Assembly (NCBI GenBank): GCA_023663345.1
Contig: JAMPHR010000003.1
Coordinates: 26,989-90,988 of the forward strand
Reading direction: 5' to 3'
DNA length: 64,000 bases
Origin: Paenibacillus sp.
GTDB taxonomy: Bacteria > Bacteroidota > Bacteroidia > Bacteroidales > Muribaculaceae
Every line of letters starts with the position of its first letter. Within the stretch, counting starts at the first letter, position 1. This document shows positions 39,499 through 48,665 of the stretch, piece after piece. The notes beneath the pieces are model-generated. The model did no database searches and had not been told where the DNA came from. It saw only the letters and a program-made list of their open reading frames with translations. The position numbers and the translations under genes were made by a program.

Positions 39499-40950
39499 AT
39501 GGGAGGCTTTTTCGGCGCGATTTCGCGCGAGCCATGTGTCAATGACCTGTTTTACGGTACTGACTATCACTCTCACCTCGGCACCAAGCGTGCCGGACTG
39601 GTGACATTCGACCCCGAAAAGGGTTTCAACCGTAGTATCCATTCCATCGAGCGCGATTACTTCCGCTCGAAATTTGAGGACGAGCTCGACCATTTCGTAG
39701 GAAACCAGGGGCTCGGCGTGATTAGCGATACCGACCCTCAGCCCATTATTGTAAATTCTCATCTCGGCCGATACGCCGTGGTGACTGTGGCCAAGATCAA
39801 CAACCTGCGTGAGATTGCCACCGACTTGCTCGAGCACCGTATGCACCTGAGCGAGCTTTCGGCCAATAATATAAACCAGACTGAGGTCGTGGCGCTCCTA
39901 ATCAACATGGGAGAGACATTTGTCGACGGCATCAACCTCGTCTACCGCAAGATCAAGGGCTCATGCTCGATGCTCATTCTCACCGAGAACGGCATCATAG
40001 CAGCCCGCGACTATCTGGGCCGCACCCCCATCGTGATCGGAGAGAAGGATGGGGCATACGCTGTGGCCAGCGAATCGACCGCCTTCCCCAACCTCGACTA
40101 CAAGCGTGTGCGTGATGTTGGTCCCGGCGAGATAGTGAAACTTACCGCCGATGGCGTGGAAGTGCTTCAGAAGCCAGCATCAAGATGTCAGATCTGCTCC
40201 TTCCTGTGGGTCTACTACGGATTCCCCGCAAGCGACTACGAGGGAATCAATGTGGAGGCTGTGCGCGAGGAGGCAGGTCGGCAGATGGGACACGAGGATC
40301 CCACCGAGGCCGACTGTGTGTGCGGTATCCCCGACTCGGGAGTAGGTCATGCGCTCGGATATGCCGAGGGCCGTGGCATCCCCTATCAGCGCGCCGTGCT
40401 GAAATACACCCCCACATGGCCCCGTAGCTTCACTCCCGGCAACCAGTCGCGTCGCTCGCTCGTGGCCAAGATGAAACTGATCCCCAACCGTGCCATCCTC
40501 AAGGACAAGCGAGTGGTGTTCTGTGACGACTCCATCGTGCGTGGTACCCAGTTGCGCGACAATGTGCGCACATTCTACGAGTGTGGCGCCCGCGAGGTGC
40601 ACGCCCGCATCTCATGTCCGCCACTTGTGTATGGATGTCCTTTCATAGGCTTCACCTCCTCCAAGAGCGACATGGAGCTGATCACACGTCAGATCATACA
40701 GGATTTCGAGGGCTCGGCCAATGCCAATCTCGAGGCCTATGCCACTACCGGAACGCCCGAGTATGAGCGCATGGTGGCAGAGATCGCCCGTCGCCTCGAG
40801 CTCTCCACGCTCCAGTTCAGCAAGATCGAGTCGCTCGTCGACAGCATCGGACTCCCCAAGGAATCCATCTGCACCCACTGCTTCGACGGTACCGGCATCC
40901 AGCCCGACGAGGTGTACTGCGCCGACCATCCCGAGGAGGAGAATGTATAA
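39499..40950 (+). CDS. Amidophosphoribosyltransferase-like protein lacking catalytic Cys
   Basis: A 483-residue PurF homolog with an N-terminal glutamine amidotransferase fold and a C-terminal phosphoribosyltransferase domain. The start is MGGFFGAISREPC: the nucleophilic Cys that should follow Met is Gly, so glutamine hydrolysis by this domain is unlikely. Other glutaminase-domain elements persist (LGTKRAGLVTF, GNQGLGVISDTD). The PRPP loop VVFCDDSIVRGTQ (residues 339-351) is intact. Cysteine pairs occur at CQIC, CPPLVYGC and CTHC, which could hold a metal cluster. It may use ammonia directly or be a regulatory paralog. It is monocistronic. Confidence 0.85.
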   Translation: MGGFFGAISREPCVNDLFYGTDYHSHLGTKRAGLVTFDPEKGFNRSIHSIERDYFRSKFEDELDHFVGNQGLGVISDTDPQPIIVNSHLGRYAVVTVAKINNLREIATDLLEHRMHLSELSANNINQTEVVALLINMGETFVDGINLVYRKIKGSCSMLILTENGIIAARDYLGRTPIVIGEKDGAYAVASESTAFPNLDYKRVRDVGPGEIVKLTADGVEVLQKPASRCQICSFLWVYYGFPASDYEGINVEAVREEAGRQMGHEDPTEADCVCGIPDSGVGHALGYAEGRGIPYQRAVLKYTPTWPRSFTPGNQSRRSLVAKMKLIPNRAILKDKRVVFCDDSIVRGTQLRDNVRTFYECGAREVHARISCPPLVYGCPFIGFTSSKSDMELITRQIIQDFEGSANANLEAYATTGTPEYERMVAEIARRLELSTLQFSKIESLVDSIGLPKESICTHCFDGTGIQPDEVYCADHPEEENV

Positions 40951-40987
40951 ATTCAGGCATATACTATAAATAGTATAATACAATAAG

Positions 40988-41027
40988 AAAAAAATTGCTG
41001 ATGAGGTCCCTTATCAGCAATTTTTTT
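40988..41027 (+). terminator. Intrinsic terminator after PurF-like gene
   Basis: A 15-bp perfect stem (AAAAAAATTGCTGAT with ATCAGCAATTTTTTT) whose right arm forms the U-tract. Confidence 0.85.
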
Positions 41028-41079
41028 CTTCTTTTTTCAGATTTTATGATAAAAGTTCATAATGTTTGAAAAATATTTA

Positions 41080-41087
41080 TACCTTTG
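41080..41087 (+). promoter_or_regulatory. -7 promoter element for SusCD locus 2
   Basis: TACCTTTG matches TAnnTTTG, 54 bp upstream of the ATG at 41142; it supports translation beginning there rather than at 41404. Confidence 0.65.
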
Positions 41088-41141
41088 CGTTGTACGTACC
41101 AAACATTATCCAATCAATTAATCTTAACCTCAACCCTATCT

Positions 41142-44100
41142 ATGTTTAATTTAACGTTGTTTAACAATCGGGGGGGGGTATTTTGGACTATCAATTCTTG
41201 CAATCAGTCTGATTTCCCCATTCCCGCAGACATTAAGTGCCAACGCGGTTGATGTAGAATCAAGAGTCTCCAACGGAATTACGGCAACACAGCCGGCTCC
41301 GGAAAAGAGAACGATCAATGGATTTGTTTCCGATGAGGCAGGTGAGCCACTTCCGGGAGCATCAGTATTTCTTAAGGGAACCAAGAACGGTACCGTCACC
41401 GATATGAACGGTATCTTCTCTCTGACAATTCCGGCAGGAGCCAAGAATCCACAGCTCGAGGTGAGTTTCGTGGGCATGGTTAGCCAGACTGTAGCCATTA
41501 AGGGTGATAAGCCTGTCACAGTAGAGCTTTCCTATAATTCAAGCGATCTCGATGAGGTTGTGGTGATCGGTTACGGTACCTCCAAGGTGCGTGACCTTAC
41601 CGGTTCGGTGTCCCGTCTCACAGCCCGTGACGTAGAGCACTCACCCATGACCTCCAATGTGGCCAGTATGCTTCAGGGCAAGGCCGCAGGTGTAAATGTA
41701 ATGATTTCGAGTGCATCGCCTACCTCGCCTATTTCTGTGGTGATACGTGGACAGTCCTCGCTCTCGGGCGACGGTCAGCCACTGTGGGTGATCGACGGTG
41801 TACCACAGTACTCGGCCGATGTTTCAGGCGATGTGTCCAACACTCTCTATAACCTCAATCTCAATGATGTCAGCTCGATCGACATTCTCAAGGATGCATC
41901 GGCGACAGCTATCTACGGTTCGCGTGCTGCCAACGGTGTCGTGATCGTGACCACCAAGAGCGGTGGCGAGGGCATGAAGCCTACTATTGAATTCAGCTCG
42001 CGCTTCGGTTGGCAGTCGCTCAACTCCAACGACTTCAAGACGATGGATGCCGAACAGTACAAGACTTTCTCTAAGAAAGCCAATCTTCTTGAAGCCTTCC
42101 GAAGTGGTGGCATGAGCTATTTCAACAAGCGTTATATGGATATCGACAAGTTCAATCTTATCTCTACAAGCCAGTGGGATATGAGCGATATCGATGATAT
42201 ATGGCTTCCTAATGCTTACTATGACGGTCACGACAACTATTGGGATGCCATGACTCAGAACGCTTTTGCACAGGACTATAATGTCTCTTTGCGTGGTGGC
42301 ACCAAGTCTACTTCCTATTATGCGTCGGTCAATTTCAAGGACCAGGACGGTATTGTTAAGGGTAGTAGCTCCAAGTACTTCGGTATGCGTTTCAACTTCG
42401 AGACCACAGTCAGCGAAAAGGTGAAATTCGGTCTCAATATGGATGCATCTACCCGTCGTGCCGACGAGAAGGACAATATGATTGACAAGCTCATCGGTAT
42501 GCGTCCCGACTATCCAATGTATGATGAGAATGGTAATATCAATACAATTGACTACTATACCAAGAATCCTCTTGTGGAGTTGCTGGATAAGAACCATAGC
42601 GATTCCAAGAATTTCACCGGAATTTCTTTCCTGGAGTATAATATATTCCCCTACTTGAAGTTCCGCACCACCCTGAATGCCACATATTCCAATTCGGATT
42701 ACGATAAGTTTACCCGCCGATACTATGATGGCGATACCAATACCGGTCAGAAAACCAATTCTCAGAATTATGTGATTGTATGGGATAACCTTCTCACATT
42801 CTTCAAGACTATGGGCAAGCACGATGTGCAGGCCATGATCGGTAGTTCGATGGAGCGTCAGTCGGCCAAGCGTCTTGCCGCATCCGGCTCCAACTTCCCT
42901 GATGATGATGTCCTCACCAATCTCGGCAGTGCGGCTATCAAAAACTCGATCTCAAGCTCCAAGTACAACTCATCCATCGTATCGGCATTTGCCCGTGTAC
43001 AGTATAAGTTCAACGACCGTTATCTGCTCACAGGTACTTTCCGTGCCGACGGTTCTTCCAAGTTTGGTAAGGATAAGCGCTGGGGTTATTTCCCCTCGGG
43101 TGCTGTGGGCTGGATCATGTCCAACGAGGAGTTCCTCAAGGGTCTTGCCCCTGTCCTTACTTACCTTAAGCTACGTGCCTCCTATGGTAAGACCGGTTCG
43201 CAGAATCTCGGTTACTATGACTTCATCAGCGGTATCGGTTCAAATTCCTATAACGGACAGCCCGGATCCTACCCCAATTCGCTCGGCAACAATACCCTGC
43301 AGTGGGAGGCTCAGACACAGACCGACCTTGGTATCGACTATGGTTTCTGGGATGACCGCGTGCGCGGTTCTATAGGATGGTACCGCAAATATGTCGATAA
43401 TCTTATCACATCTCGCCCAGTGCCAACGTCATCATCTTTTGATTATACCAATCAGAATGTGGGTGCTATCAGCAATACCGGTCTTGAGTTTGATGTTACT
43501 GTCACCGTGCTTCGCAACCGCGATCTCACCTGGGACATCAATTTCAATGCCGCTCATAATAAGGGTAAACTTGAAAAGCTAAATGGTATCACTACATATC
43601 TCGGAGGTGGAAATAATTATTTTAAGCTTGAAGAAGGTAGCGAACTTGGAACTTTTTATGGTTTTGTTGATGCCGGTCGTCTGTATGCCAATTATGAGGA
43701 AGCCTTGGCTACCATGCCTATCAACCCTGCTACCGGTCAACCTATGAATTACCGCGTTTCCTCATGGACCGAGGGTGCCGGTGACGTGTATCTCGTTGAC
43801 CTTAATGGGGATGGTAAGATTACAAATGATGATAAGACTATTCTTGGTAACTGTAATCCCGATGTATTCGGAGGCTTCGGTTCCACACTTATATGGAAGG
43901 GCCTTATGTTGAATATGACATTCTCATATTCGATAGGTGGAAAACGTTATTGGGTTGACGAGGCTTCGAAATTCGGTGGCGTGAATGTATATAATGCGCC
44001 CACGTTCATTCTTGACAGCTGGACCATGAATCAGAGCGGCAAGTATCCCGTTTCCACCCACTACGGTATGGGACAGAACGGCACATTCTCCAACCGCTGG

Positions 44101-44361
44101 CTCCATGACGCATCCTATCTGCGTCTCACAGCGCTGAATGTCTCCTACAAGCTTCCTCAGAAGTGGTTCCGTAATTTCCTCATCAAAGGTATCGAGGCTT
44201 CATTCCAGGCTACCAATCTTTTCACGATTACAAAGTATCCCGGTATGGACCCGCAGGGTAACTTCTCAGCTCCCACGGCTCTTTATGGCGTAGGTTATGA
44301 CTATAGCTCGTATCCCGCCGCCCGCACTTATAATGTAGGCCTGAAACTCACAATCGATTAA
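41142..44361 (+). CDS. SusC-family TonB-dependent receptor (locus 2), interrupted by a G9 tract (phase OFF)
   Basis: From the ATG at 41142 translation reads MFNLTLFNN, enters nine G (41170-41178) and stops after 37 residues. With eight G the same ATG runs on through a signal peptide (YFGLSILAISLISPFPQTLSA), a CarboxypepD-reg domain (RTINGFVSDEAGEPLPGASV), the DEVVVIGYGTSKVRDLTGSV linker, the plug (LWVIDGVPQ, SATAIYGSRAANGVVIVTTK) and the full barrel, giving about 1072 residues. The intact frame after the tract starts at an internal ATG (41404) that would lack the signal peptide and half the first domain, so could not reach the outer membrane. SusD follows at once. This is best read as an OFF phase variant. 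Confidence 0.85.
41170..41178 (+). repeat. G9 homopolymer, candidate slipped-strand switch
   Basis: Nine consecutive G, starting 28 bases after the A of the SusC ATG, between the first codons and the signal-peptide hydrophobic core. Tract lengths of 8 or 11 restore the frame; 9 and 10 lead to early stops. Confidence 0.8.
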
Positions 44362-44375
44362 ACACCTTGTCAATT

Positions 44376-45818
44376 ATGAAAAAAAGATATATAGTGACGT
44401 TGTTGGCGGGATGTATGCTTGCCACTTCATCATGCGATGAATTCCTCACCGAAATGCCTGAGAATTCCTACACGCTTGAAAATGCAGTGACCGACTATAA
44501 GACGGCCCAGAACAGCGTGAACGGTATCTATGGCGTATATGCCAAAAATTCCTATCTTGGTGGATACCTCTATAGTTTTGCCCATTGTATGGCCGGAATA
44601 TGGGACTATGCTCCTGACTTGGTGAATATGGGTTATAAACAATCAAATCCTAATACATTTATCGATGGTATCTGGAAGCAATGGTACAGCGTTATCAATG
44701 CCTCCAACGCGGCTATCGAGGGTATCAGCAAGCTTCCCGAGGATAAATTCCCTTCATCGGCCGAAAAGGAGAGGTTGATTGCCGAGGCCCGTTGTTTCCG
44801 TGGATATGCCAATCTGCACCTCTTGTGGTTTTACGCCCGTTGGTTTGATGCTCCCGAGTCACCCTATGGTATCATCTACCGTACACAGACTTCCGAGCTT
44901 ACCAACCTCATGCTTGACCGCATATCGGTAGGCGACAGCTACAATGTGATTATCGATGACTTCAAGTATGCCGAGGAGCATCTCGGAGACTATACTTCGA
45001 GCCATTACATGTCAAAGCAGTTGGCCCAGGCGATGCATGCCAAGCTTCTGATGGTGCGTGGTTGGGACGGCGATTATGCCGAGGCTCTCAATCTGGTCAA
45101 CAGCGTGATGTCTACCGCTCCGGCTGTATTTGCGATGGAAAGCGATGTCACCGAACTTTATGATAAGGCATGGGATTCCAAGGAATTGCTCTTCAGCCGT
45201 TATATGGGCGACCTGACCAATCTTTCCTACAGCGAGTTCATATATTCCTACGGCCTGTACTTCAACCCTACCTTTACCGACATTGTTCAGGAATGGCTTG
45301 AGGCCGATGAGCGTTATCCCTACATCGTGGGCGATGCCCGTTCTCCCGAGACCTGGCAGGATCAGCGCAAGGACAACATTCTCATCAAGCTCTATCACCG
45401 CGGTCGATATGAGGGTATGGATGACAAGTACACACCCTATCAGTTCCGTTATGCCGAGCTATATCTGATGAAGGCCGAGCTTCTTGCCCGCACAAATCCT
45501 TCCGATCTTACCGCTCCGCTTGCCGAGCTTAACAAGATGCGTGGCACATACACCAACCCTGTACTCGCTCCTATAACCGGGATTACCACTCATCAGCAGC
45601 TGATGGATGCCATATATAAGGAGTATGTGGTGACTCTACTCATGGAGAACGAGACTCCGTGGTTCGCATCACTGCGTTTCGAGCATGACGGTAAGCCTTG
45701 GATCCGCACCCTCAAACCCGATGTCGATTTCTCGGAAAACCAGTACTGCTGGCCTATCCCTGATGTCGAGATTATAGCTCACCTTAACAAGATTGAACAA
45801 AATCCAGGACTGGAATAA
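44376..45818 (+). CDS. SusD/RagB-family lipoprotein (locus 2)
   Basis: A 480-residue glycan-binding surface lipoprotein. The signal ends at Cys20 (MLATSSC|DEF), followed by LTEMPENSYTLENAVTDYKT. TPR-like helices include ERLIAEARCFRGYANLHLLW and KQLAQAMHAKLLMVRGWDGDY, and the C-terminal block is PYQFRYAELYLMKAELLART with the later WPIPDVEIIAHLNKIEQNPG. The ATG at 44376 is chosen over the TTG at 44367 because the lipoprotein signal starts with MKKR. It follows the phase-variable SusC by 14 bp; when SusC is OFF, polar effects on this gene are possible. Confidence 0.93.
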   Translation: MKKRYIVTLLAGCMLATSSCDEFLTEMPENSYTLENAVTDYKTAQNSVNGIYGVYAKNSYLGGYLYSFAHCMAGIWDYAPDLVNMGYKQSNPNTFIDGIWKQWYSVINASNAAIEGISKLPEDKFPSSAEKERLIAEARCFRGYANLHLLWFYARWFDAPESPYGIIYRTQTSELTNLMLDRISVGDSYNVIIDDFKYAEEHLGDYTSSHYMSKQLAQAMHAKLLMVRGWDGDYAEALNLVNSVMSTAPAVFAMESDVTELYDKAWDSKELLFSRYMGDLTNLSYSEFIYSYGLYFNPTFTDIVQEWLEADERYPYIVGDARSPETWQDQRKDNILIKLYHRGRYEGMDDKYTPYQFRYAELYLMKAELLARTNPSDLTAPLAELNKMRGTYTNPVLAPITGITTHQQLMDAIYKEYVVTLLMENETPWFASLRFEHDGKPWIRTLKPDVDFSENQYCWPIPDVEIIAHLNKIEQNPGLE

Positions 45819-45830
45819 ATACATTTTGAT

Positions 45831-46652
45831 ATGATTAAGAAATTAGCCCTATATATGGCCGGTGCGTTAGCTGTAATGGCAACCTCCTGCTCCGACGATC
45901 TTGATGTGGTCATCCCGGCTCCCGACAACATCACCTTCAATGAGATTCAGATGCCCGATCGTTTCACCCATGTGATAAACGATGGCGGATTCTCAGCCTC
46001 GGGTGTCAACTTCAATGCCGTGAAGTCGGGCTCACAGCTTGCCGGCGGTTTCTGTCTCAGCAACCGCAGTCTCCGCTCGTTTGTGTGGCGTGACGATGAG
46101 GTCTCGGTCGACTCGATGCGTTACAGCGTGTGGACACCCCGACCCAACACTACCGGCAATTACGTCGTGGGACATGTCAACGGCGATGATGCGTTCTTCA
46201 CCCTCGATCGTCCCTCGGTGATAGAGTATGTGCTCGTGGCCAACACCACATGGTCGTTTCTGGCCATGACCTATGGCGATACCTACGACAAGGATGGCGA
46301 GCCTGTGGCCAACCCCAATGTGCCGAGCAAGCCTATGGGAATATGGCATTCCTATGTGCCCGGCGGTGTGAAGAAGTTCGGCGAGAATGACTATCTCACA
46401 CTGACTGCCGTGGGATACCGTGGCGGACAGCAGACCGGACGGACTTCGGTAGACCTCGCTTGCAAGAAGGGTCATAACGCCGATAATCCCGACTGGGATT
46501 ATATCCAGAACAACTGGCGTCGCTTTGACCTCTATCCGCTTGGCGAGGTTGACAAGGTGGTGTTCTATCTCGATTCATCCGACAAGGACGAGAACGGCAA
46601 AATGAGAACTCCTGCTTGGTTCTGCCTCGACGGTCTCCAGCTCAGAAAGTAA
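45831..46652 (+). CDS. DUF4465-type surface lipoprotein
   Basis: A 273-residue lipoprotein with the modified Cys at residue 20 (ALAVMATSC|SD). The mature domain contains IQMPDRFTHVINDGGFSASGV, GGFCLSNRSLRSFVWRDDE, TWSFLAMTYGDTYDKDG, NDYLTLTAVGYRGGQQTGRT, DLYPLGEVDKVVFYLDSSDK and the ending TPAWFCLDGLQLRK. This pattern fits the DUF4465 jelly-roll-like family that often accompanies TonB receptors in Bacteroidetes. It is 12 bp after SusD and completes a three-gene operon. It probably binds the same ligand as the SusCD pair; that ligand is not apparent. Confidence 0.8.
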   Translation: MIKKLALYMAGALAVMATSCSDDLDVVIPAPDNITFNEIQMPDRFTHVINDGGFSASGVNFNAVKSGSQLAGGFCLSNRSLRSFVWRDDEVSVDSMRYSVWTPRPNTTGNYVVGHVNGDDAFFTLDRPSVIEYVLVANTTWSFLAMTYGDTYDKDGEPVANPNVPSKPMGIWHSYVPGGVKKFGENDYLTLTAVGYRGGQQTGRTSVDLACKKGHNADNPDWDYIQNNWRRFDLYPLGEVDKVVFYLDSSDKDENGKMRTPAWFCLDGLQLRK

Positions 46653-46675
46653 CCTGACTGATCCACATATACTGT

Positions 46676-46739
46676 AAAACAAAAGTCTTATCACCCGCCG
46701 GGGATGAATCCGGCAACTGGGTGATAAGACTTTTGTTTT
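46676..46739. terminator. Convergent intrinsic terminator
   Basis: A 21-bp perfect stem (46676-46696 and 46719-46739) with A-rich left and T-rich right arms, between convergent operons; it can terminate both. Confidence 0.85.
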
Positions 46740-46755
46740 TCGTTTATATGTGAGC

Positions 46756-47502
46756 CTATTCCCGGAACACGCGGTCATTGAATATTCTGCCCTCGAGTGC
46801 GGCTGCGTGCCGGCGGGCATCCGAGGTGGTGAGATAGTGGTCGATTGAGTCGGCATGGCGGTGGTTGTGTAGGTCGGTGCCGAGAAAATCCACACATCCC
46901 ATCTCTATGAGCCGTTCGGCCACCTTCTTTTCGTGCTTGCTGTAATATCCGGCAAGTGACAGTACATTGATCTGAAACAGCGTGCCGAGATTGTGCAGTT
47001 CGGCATACCGGCGGAAATTGTCGTGATAGTAATAATACCGTTCGGGATGGGCGAGGATAGGTTTGTAACCTTGCATTTTCAGCCCGTATATGAACTGATC
47101 AAGCATCATCGGCTCCTGCAGGAACGAACATTCGATGAGCAGGTAATTGCCCGGCATGGGCTTTATCATCCCCTTTTCGAGCAGTTCGCGGGTGAAGTCG
47201 TCGATGCGGTTTTCCGATGACCGTATCACCTCTATCCCGTTTCCGCGCCGTGCCAGCTCCTGTTTCAGCTCGTCGAGAGCCGGGTCGAGTATCTCGGGGG
47301 TGTTCTCGAATGTCGCCTCGGTGACATGCGGGGTGGCTATGATGCGCGATATGCCCCATCCCTCCATCCGTTCCACCAGGTCGGCCGAGGTGGTGGCATC
47401 GGGCGACCCGTCGTCAACGCCGGGGACAATATGGCAGTGTATATCGGTATGGAACGGAAGCTTTATCGGTTCCTTTTTTGAGAAAAAACTTAGAATTGAC
47501 AT
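46756..47502 (-). CDS. CpsB/YwqE-type tyrosine-protein phosphatase (PHP family)
   Basis: A 248-residue metal-dependent phosphatase of the PHP superfamily, related to CpsB/CapC/YwqE, which dephosphorylate tyrosine kinases controlling capsule export. Metal-site motifs are HTDIHCHIVPGVDDGSPD near residue 18, RIIATPHV near 57, ILAHPERYYYY and FLGTDLHNHRH near the C-terminus. The ATG at 47502 is chosen; a longer frame to 47616 overlaps the end of hemW and lacks conserved sequence. It is 68 bp downstream of hemW and may be part of that operon. No capsule kinase gene lies in the window. Confidence 0.85.
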   Translation of the reverse strand: MSILSFFSKKEPIKLPFHTDIHCHIVPGVDDGSPDATTSADLVERMEGWGISRIIATPHVTEATFENTPEILDPALDELKQELARRGNGIEVIRSSENRIDDFTRELLEKGMIKPMPGNYLLIECSFLQEPMMLDQFIYGLKMQGYKPILAHPERYYYYHDNFRRYAELHNLGTLFQINVLSLAGYYSKHEKKVAERLIEMGCVDFLGTDLHNHRHADSIDHYLTTSDARRHAAALEGRIFNDRVFRE

Positions 47503-47570
47503 TATCAGTGATAGTATAGGAATATAACGCTTGGAAGGGTGATTTAGTGTGATGGGAAAGCCTGAGGTTG

Positions 47571-48665
47571 TCACACTTCTATCAGCTCCAATAGTATGGT
47601 ATTGCTTGTCAGCCATTTGTCCTCAGGAATGGCTACCCAACCCGCCGGGGTGATGATGAGGTTGCCGTTTTCGAGAAGCCTGGCCGATGAGGCGTTAAAC
47701 GATGCCTTGAATTCCTGGGGGATCGCCTCGGGATCGAGCCCTGCCGAGGTGCGGAGCGCCGTGATGAGCATATCGTTGTAACGGTTCATCCCGTCCTCCT
47801 TGTCAATGATGCGGAACCCGTGCCCTCCCGACTGTATATATCCTTTCAGATCCGATGGATTGTACCACCTCACCCCTCCGGCCATCGAGTGGGCGCCGGG
47901 GCCGAGACCTATGTAGTCCGATCCGTCCCAATAGGAGGAGTTATGCACCGCATTCCGTCCGGGCAGGGCGAAATTGGAGATCTCATAATGTTCATATCCT
48001 GCCTCGCGGGTGGCCCGGCACAGGTAGGAGTACATCTCCTCGGCGAGTCGGTCGGATGCCTCGGTCACTTTCCCTTTCGACAGCATGACTCCGAGCCGTG
48101 TGCGCGGTTCGTAACTGAGCAGATAGGCCGAGATATGCTCGGGTCTGAGCGACAGCAGGCGGTCGAGATTGGCTTTCCATCCCTCCAATGTCTGGCCGGG
48201 AAGGCCATATATCAGGTCGCACGACAGGTTGTCGATCCCACCTTCCCGAAGTGCTCTTACCGCCTCCTCGGCCTGGGCGCCGGTGTGCCGTCGGCCAAGG
48301 AAACTGAGAGTGGAGTCGTCAAACGTCTGTATACCCATGCTCACACGGTCGATGCGGGTATTGGTCACCAGATGCTTCACCCAGCCGCGGGTCACATCCT
48401 CGGGATTGGCCTCGATAGTAAATTCCCTGAGAGGGGCAGGTGCCGGGATCCCCTCGATCAACCGGTCGAGCAGTTCCACCGGGAGGCTCGACGGAGTGCC
48501 TCCCCCCAGATATATTGTGTCGGGGACAGCTCCGCCACCCATTGCTTTCCATTCCTCACCCACAGTGTCGACGTAGGCTTCCATAAGCTCCCGCCGGGGG
48601 GTGGAATAGAAGTCGCAGTAGGCACACTTGGAGTGGCAGAACGGTACATGTACATATACTTTCAT
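47571..48665 (-). CDS. hemW: Radical SAM HemW-like protein
   Basis: A 364-residue radical SAM protein of the HemW family, heme chaperones long annotated as oxygen-independent coproporphyrinogen oxidases. The cluster motif is CHSKCAYCDF at about residues 10-19 (CxxxCxxC followed by Asp-Phe), followed by TIYLGGGTPSSLP, TIEANPEDV, RVSMGIQTFD and LIYGLPGQT. The HemW C-terminal domain is present. The ATG at 48665 shares one base with the upstream stop codon (TAATG), implying coupled translation; an in-frame ATG four codons earlier is possible. Confidence 0.92.
   Translation of the reverse strand: MKVYVHVPFCHSKCAYCDFYSTPRRELMEAYVDTVGEEWKAMGGGAVPDTIYLGGGTPSSLPVELLDRLIEGIPAPAPLREFTIEANPEDVTRGWVKHLVTNTRIDRVSMGIQTFDDSTLSFLGRRHTGAQAEEAVRALREGGIDNLSCDLIYGLPGQTLEGWKANLDRLLSLRPEHISAYLLSYEPRTRLGVMLSKGKVTEASDRLAEEMYSYLCRATREAGYEHYEISNFALPGRNAVHNSSYWDGSDYIGLGPGAHSMAGGVRWYNPSDLKGYIQSGGHGFRIIDKEDGMNRYNDMLITALRTSAGLDPEAIPQEFKASFNASSARLLENGNLIITPAGWVAIPEDKWLTSNTILLELIEV

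Noticed and set aside
41404..44361. SusC gene starting at the internal ATG 41404
   Set aside because: This start lies inside the CarboxypepD-reg domain and gives no signal peptide; the missing N-terminus is encoded just upstream in the same frame, separated from the real ATG only by the G tract.
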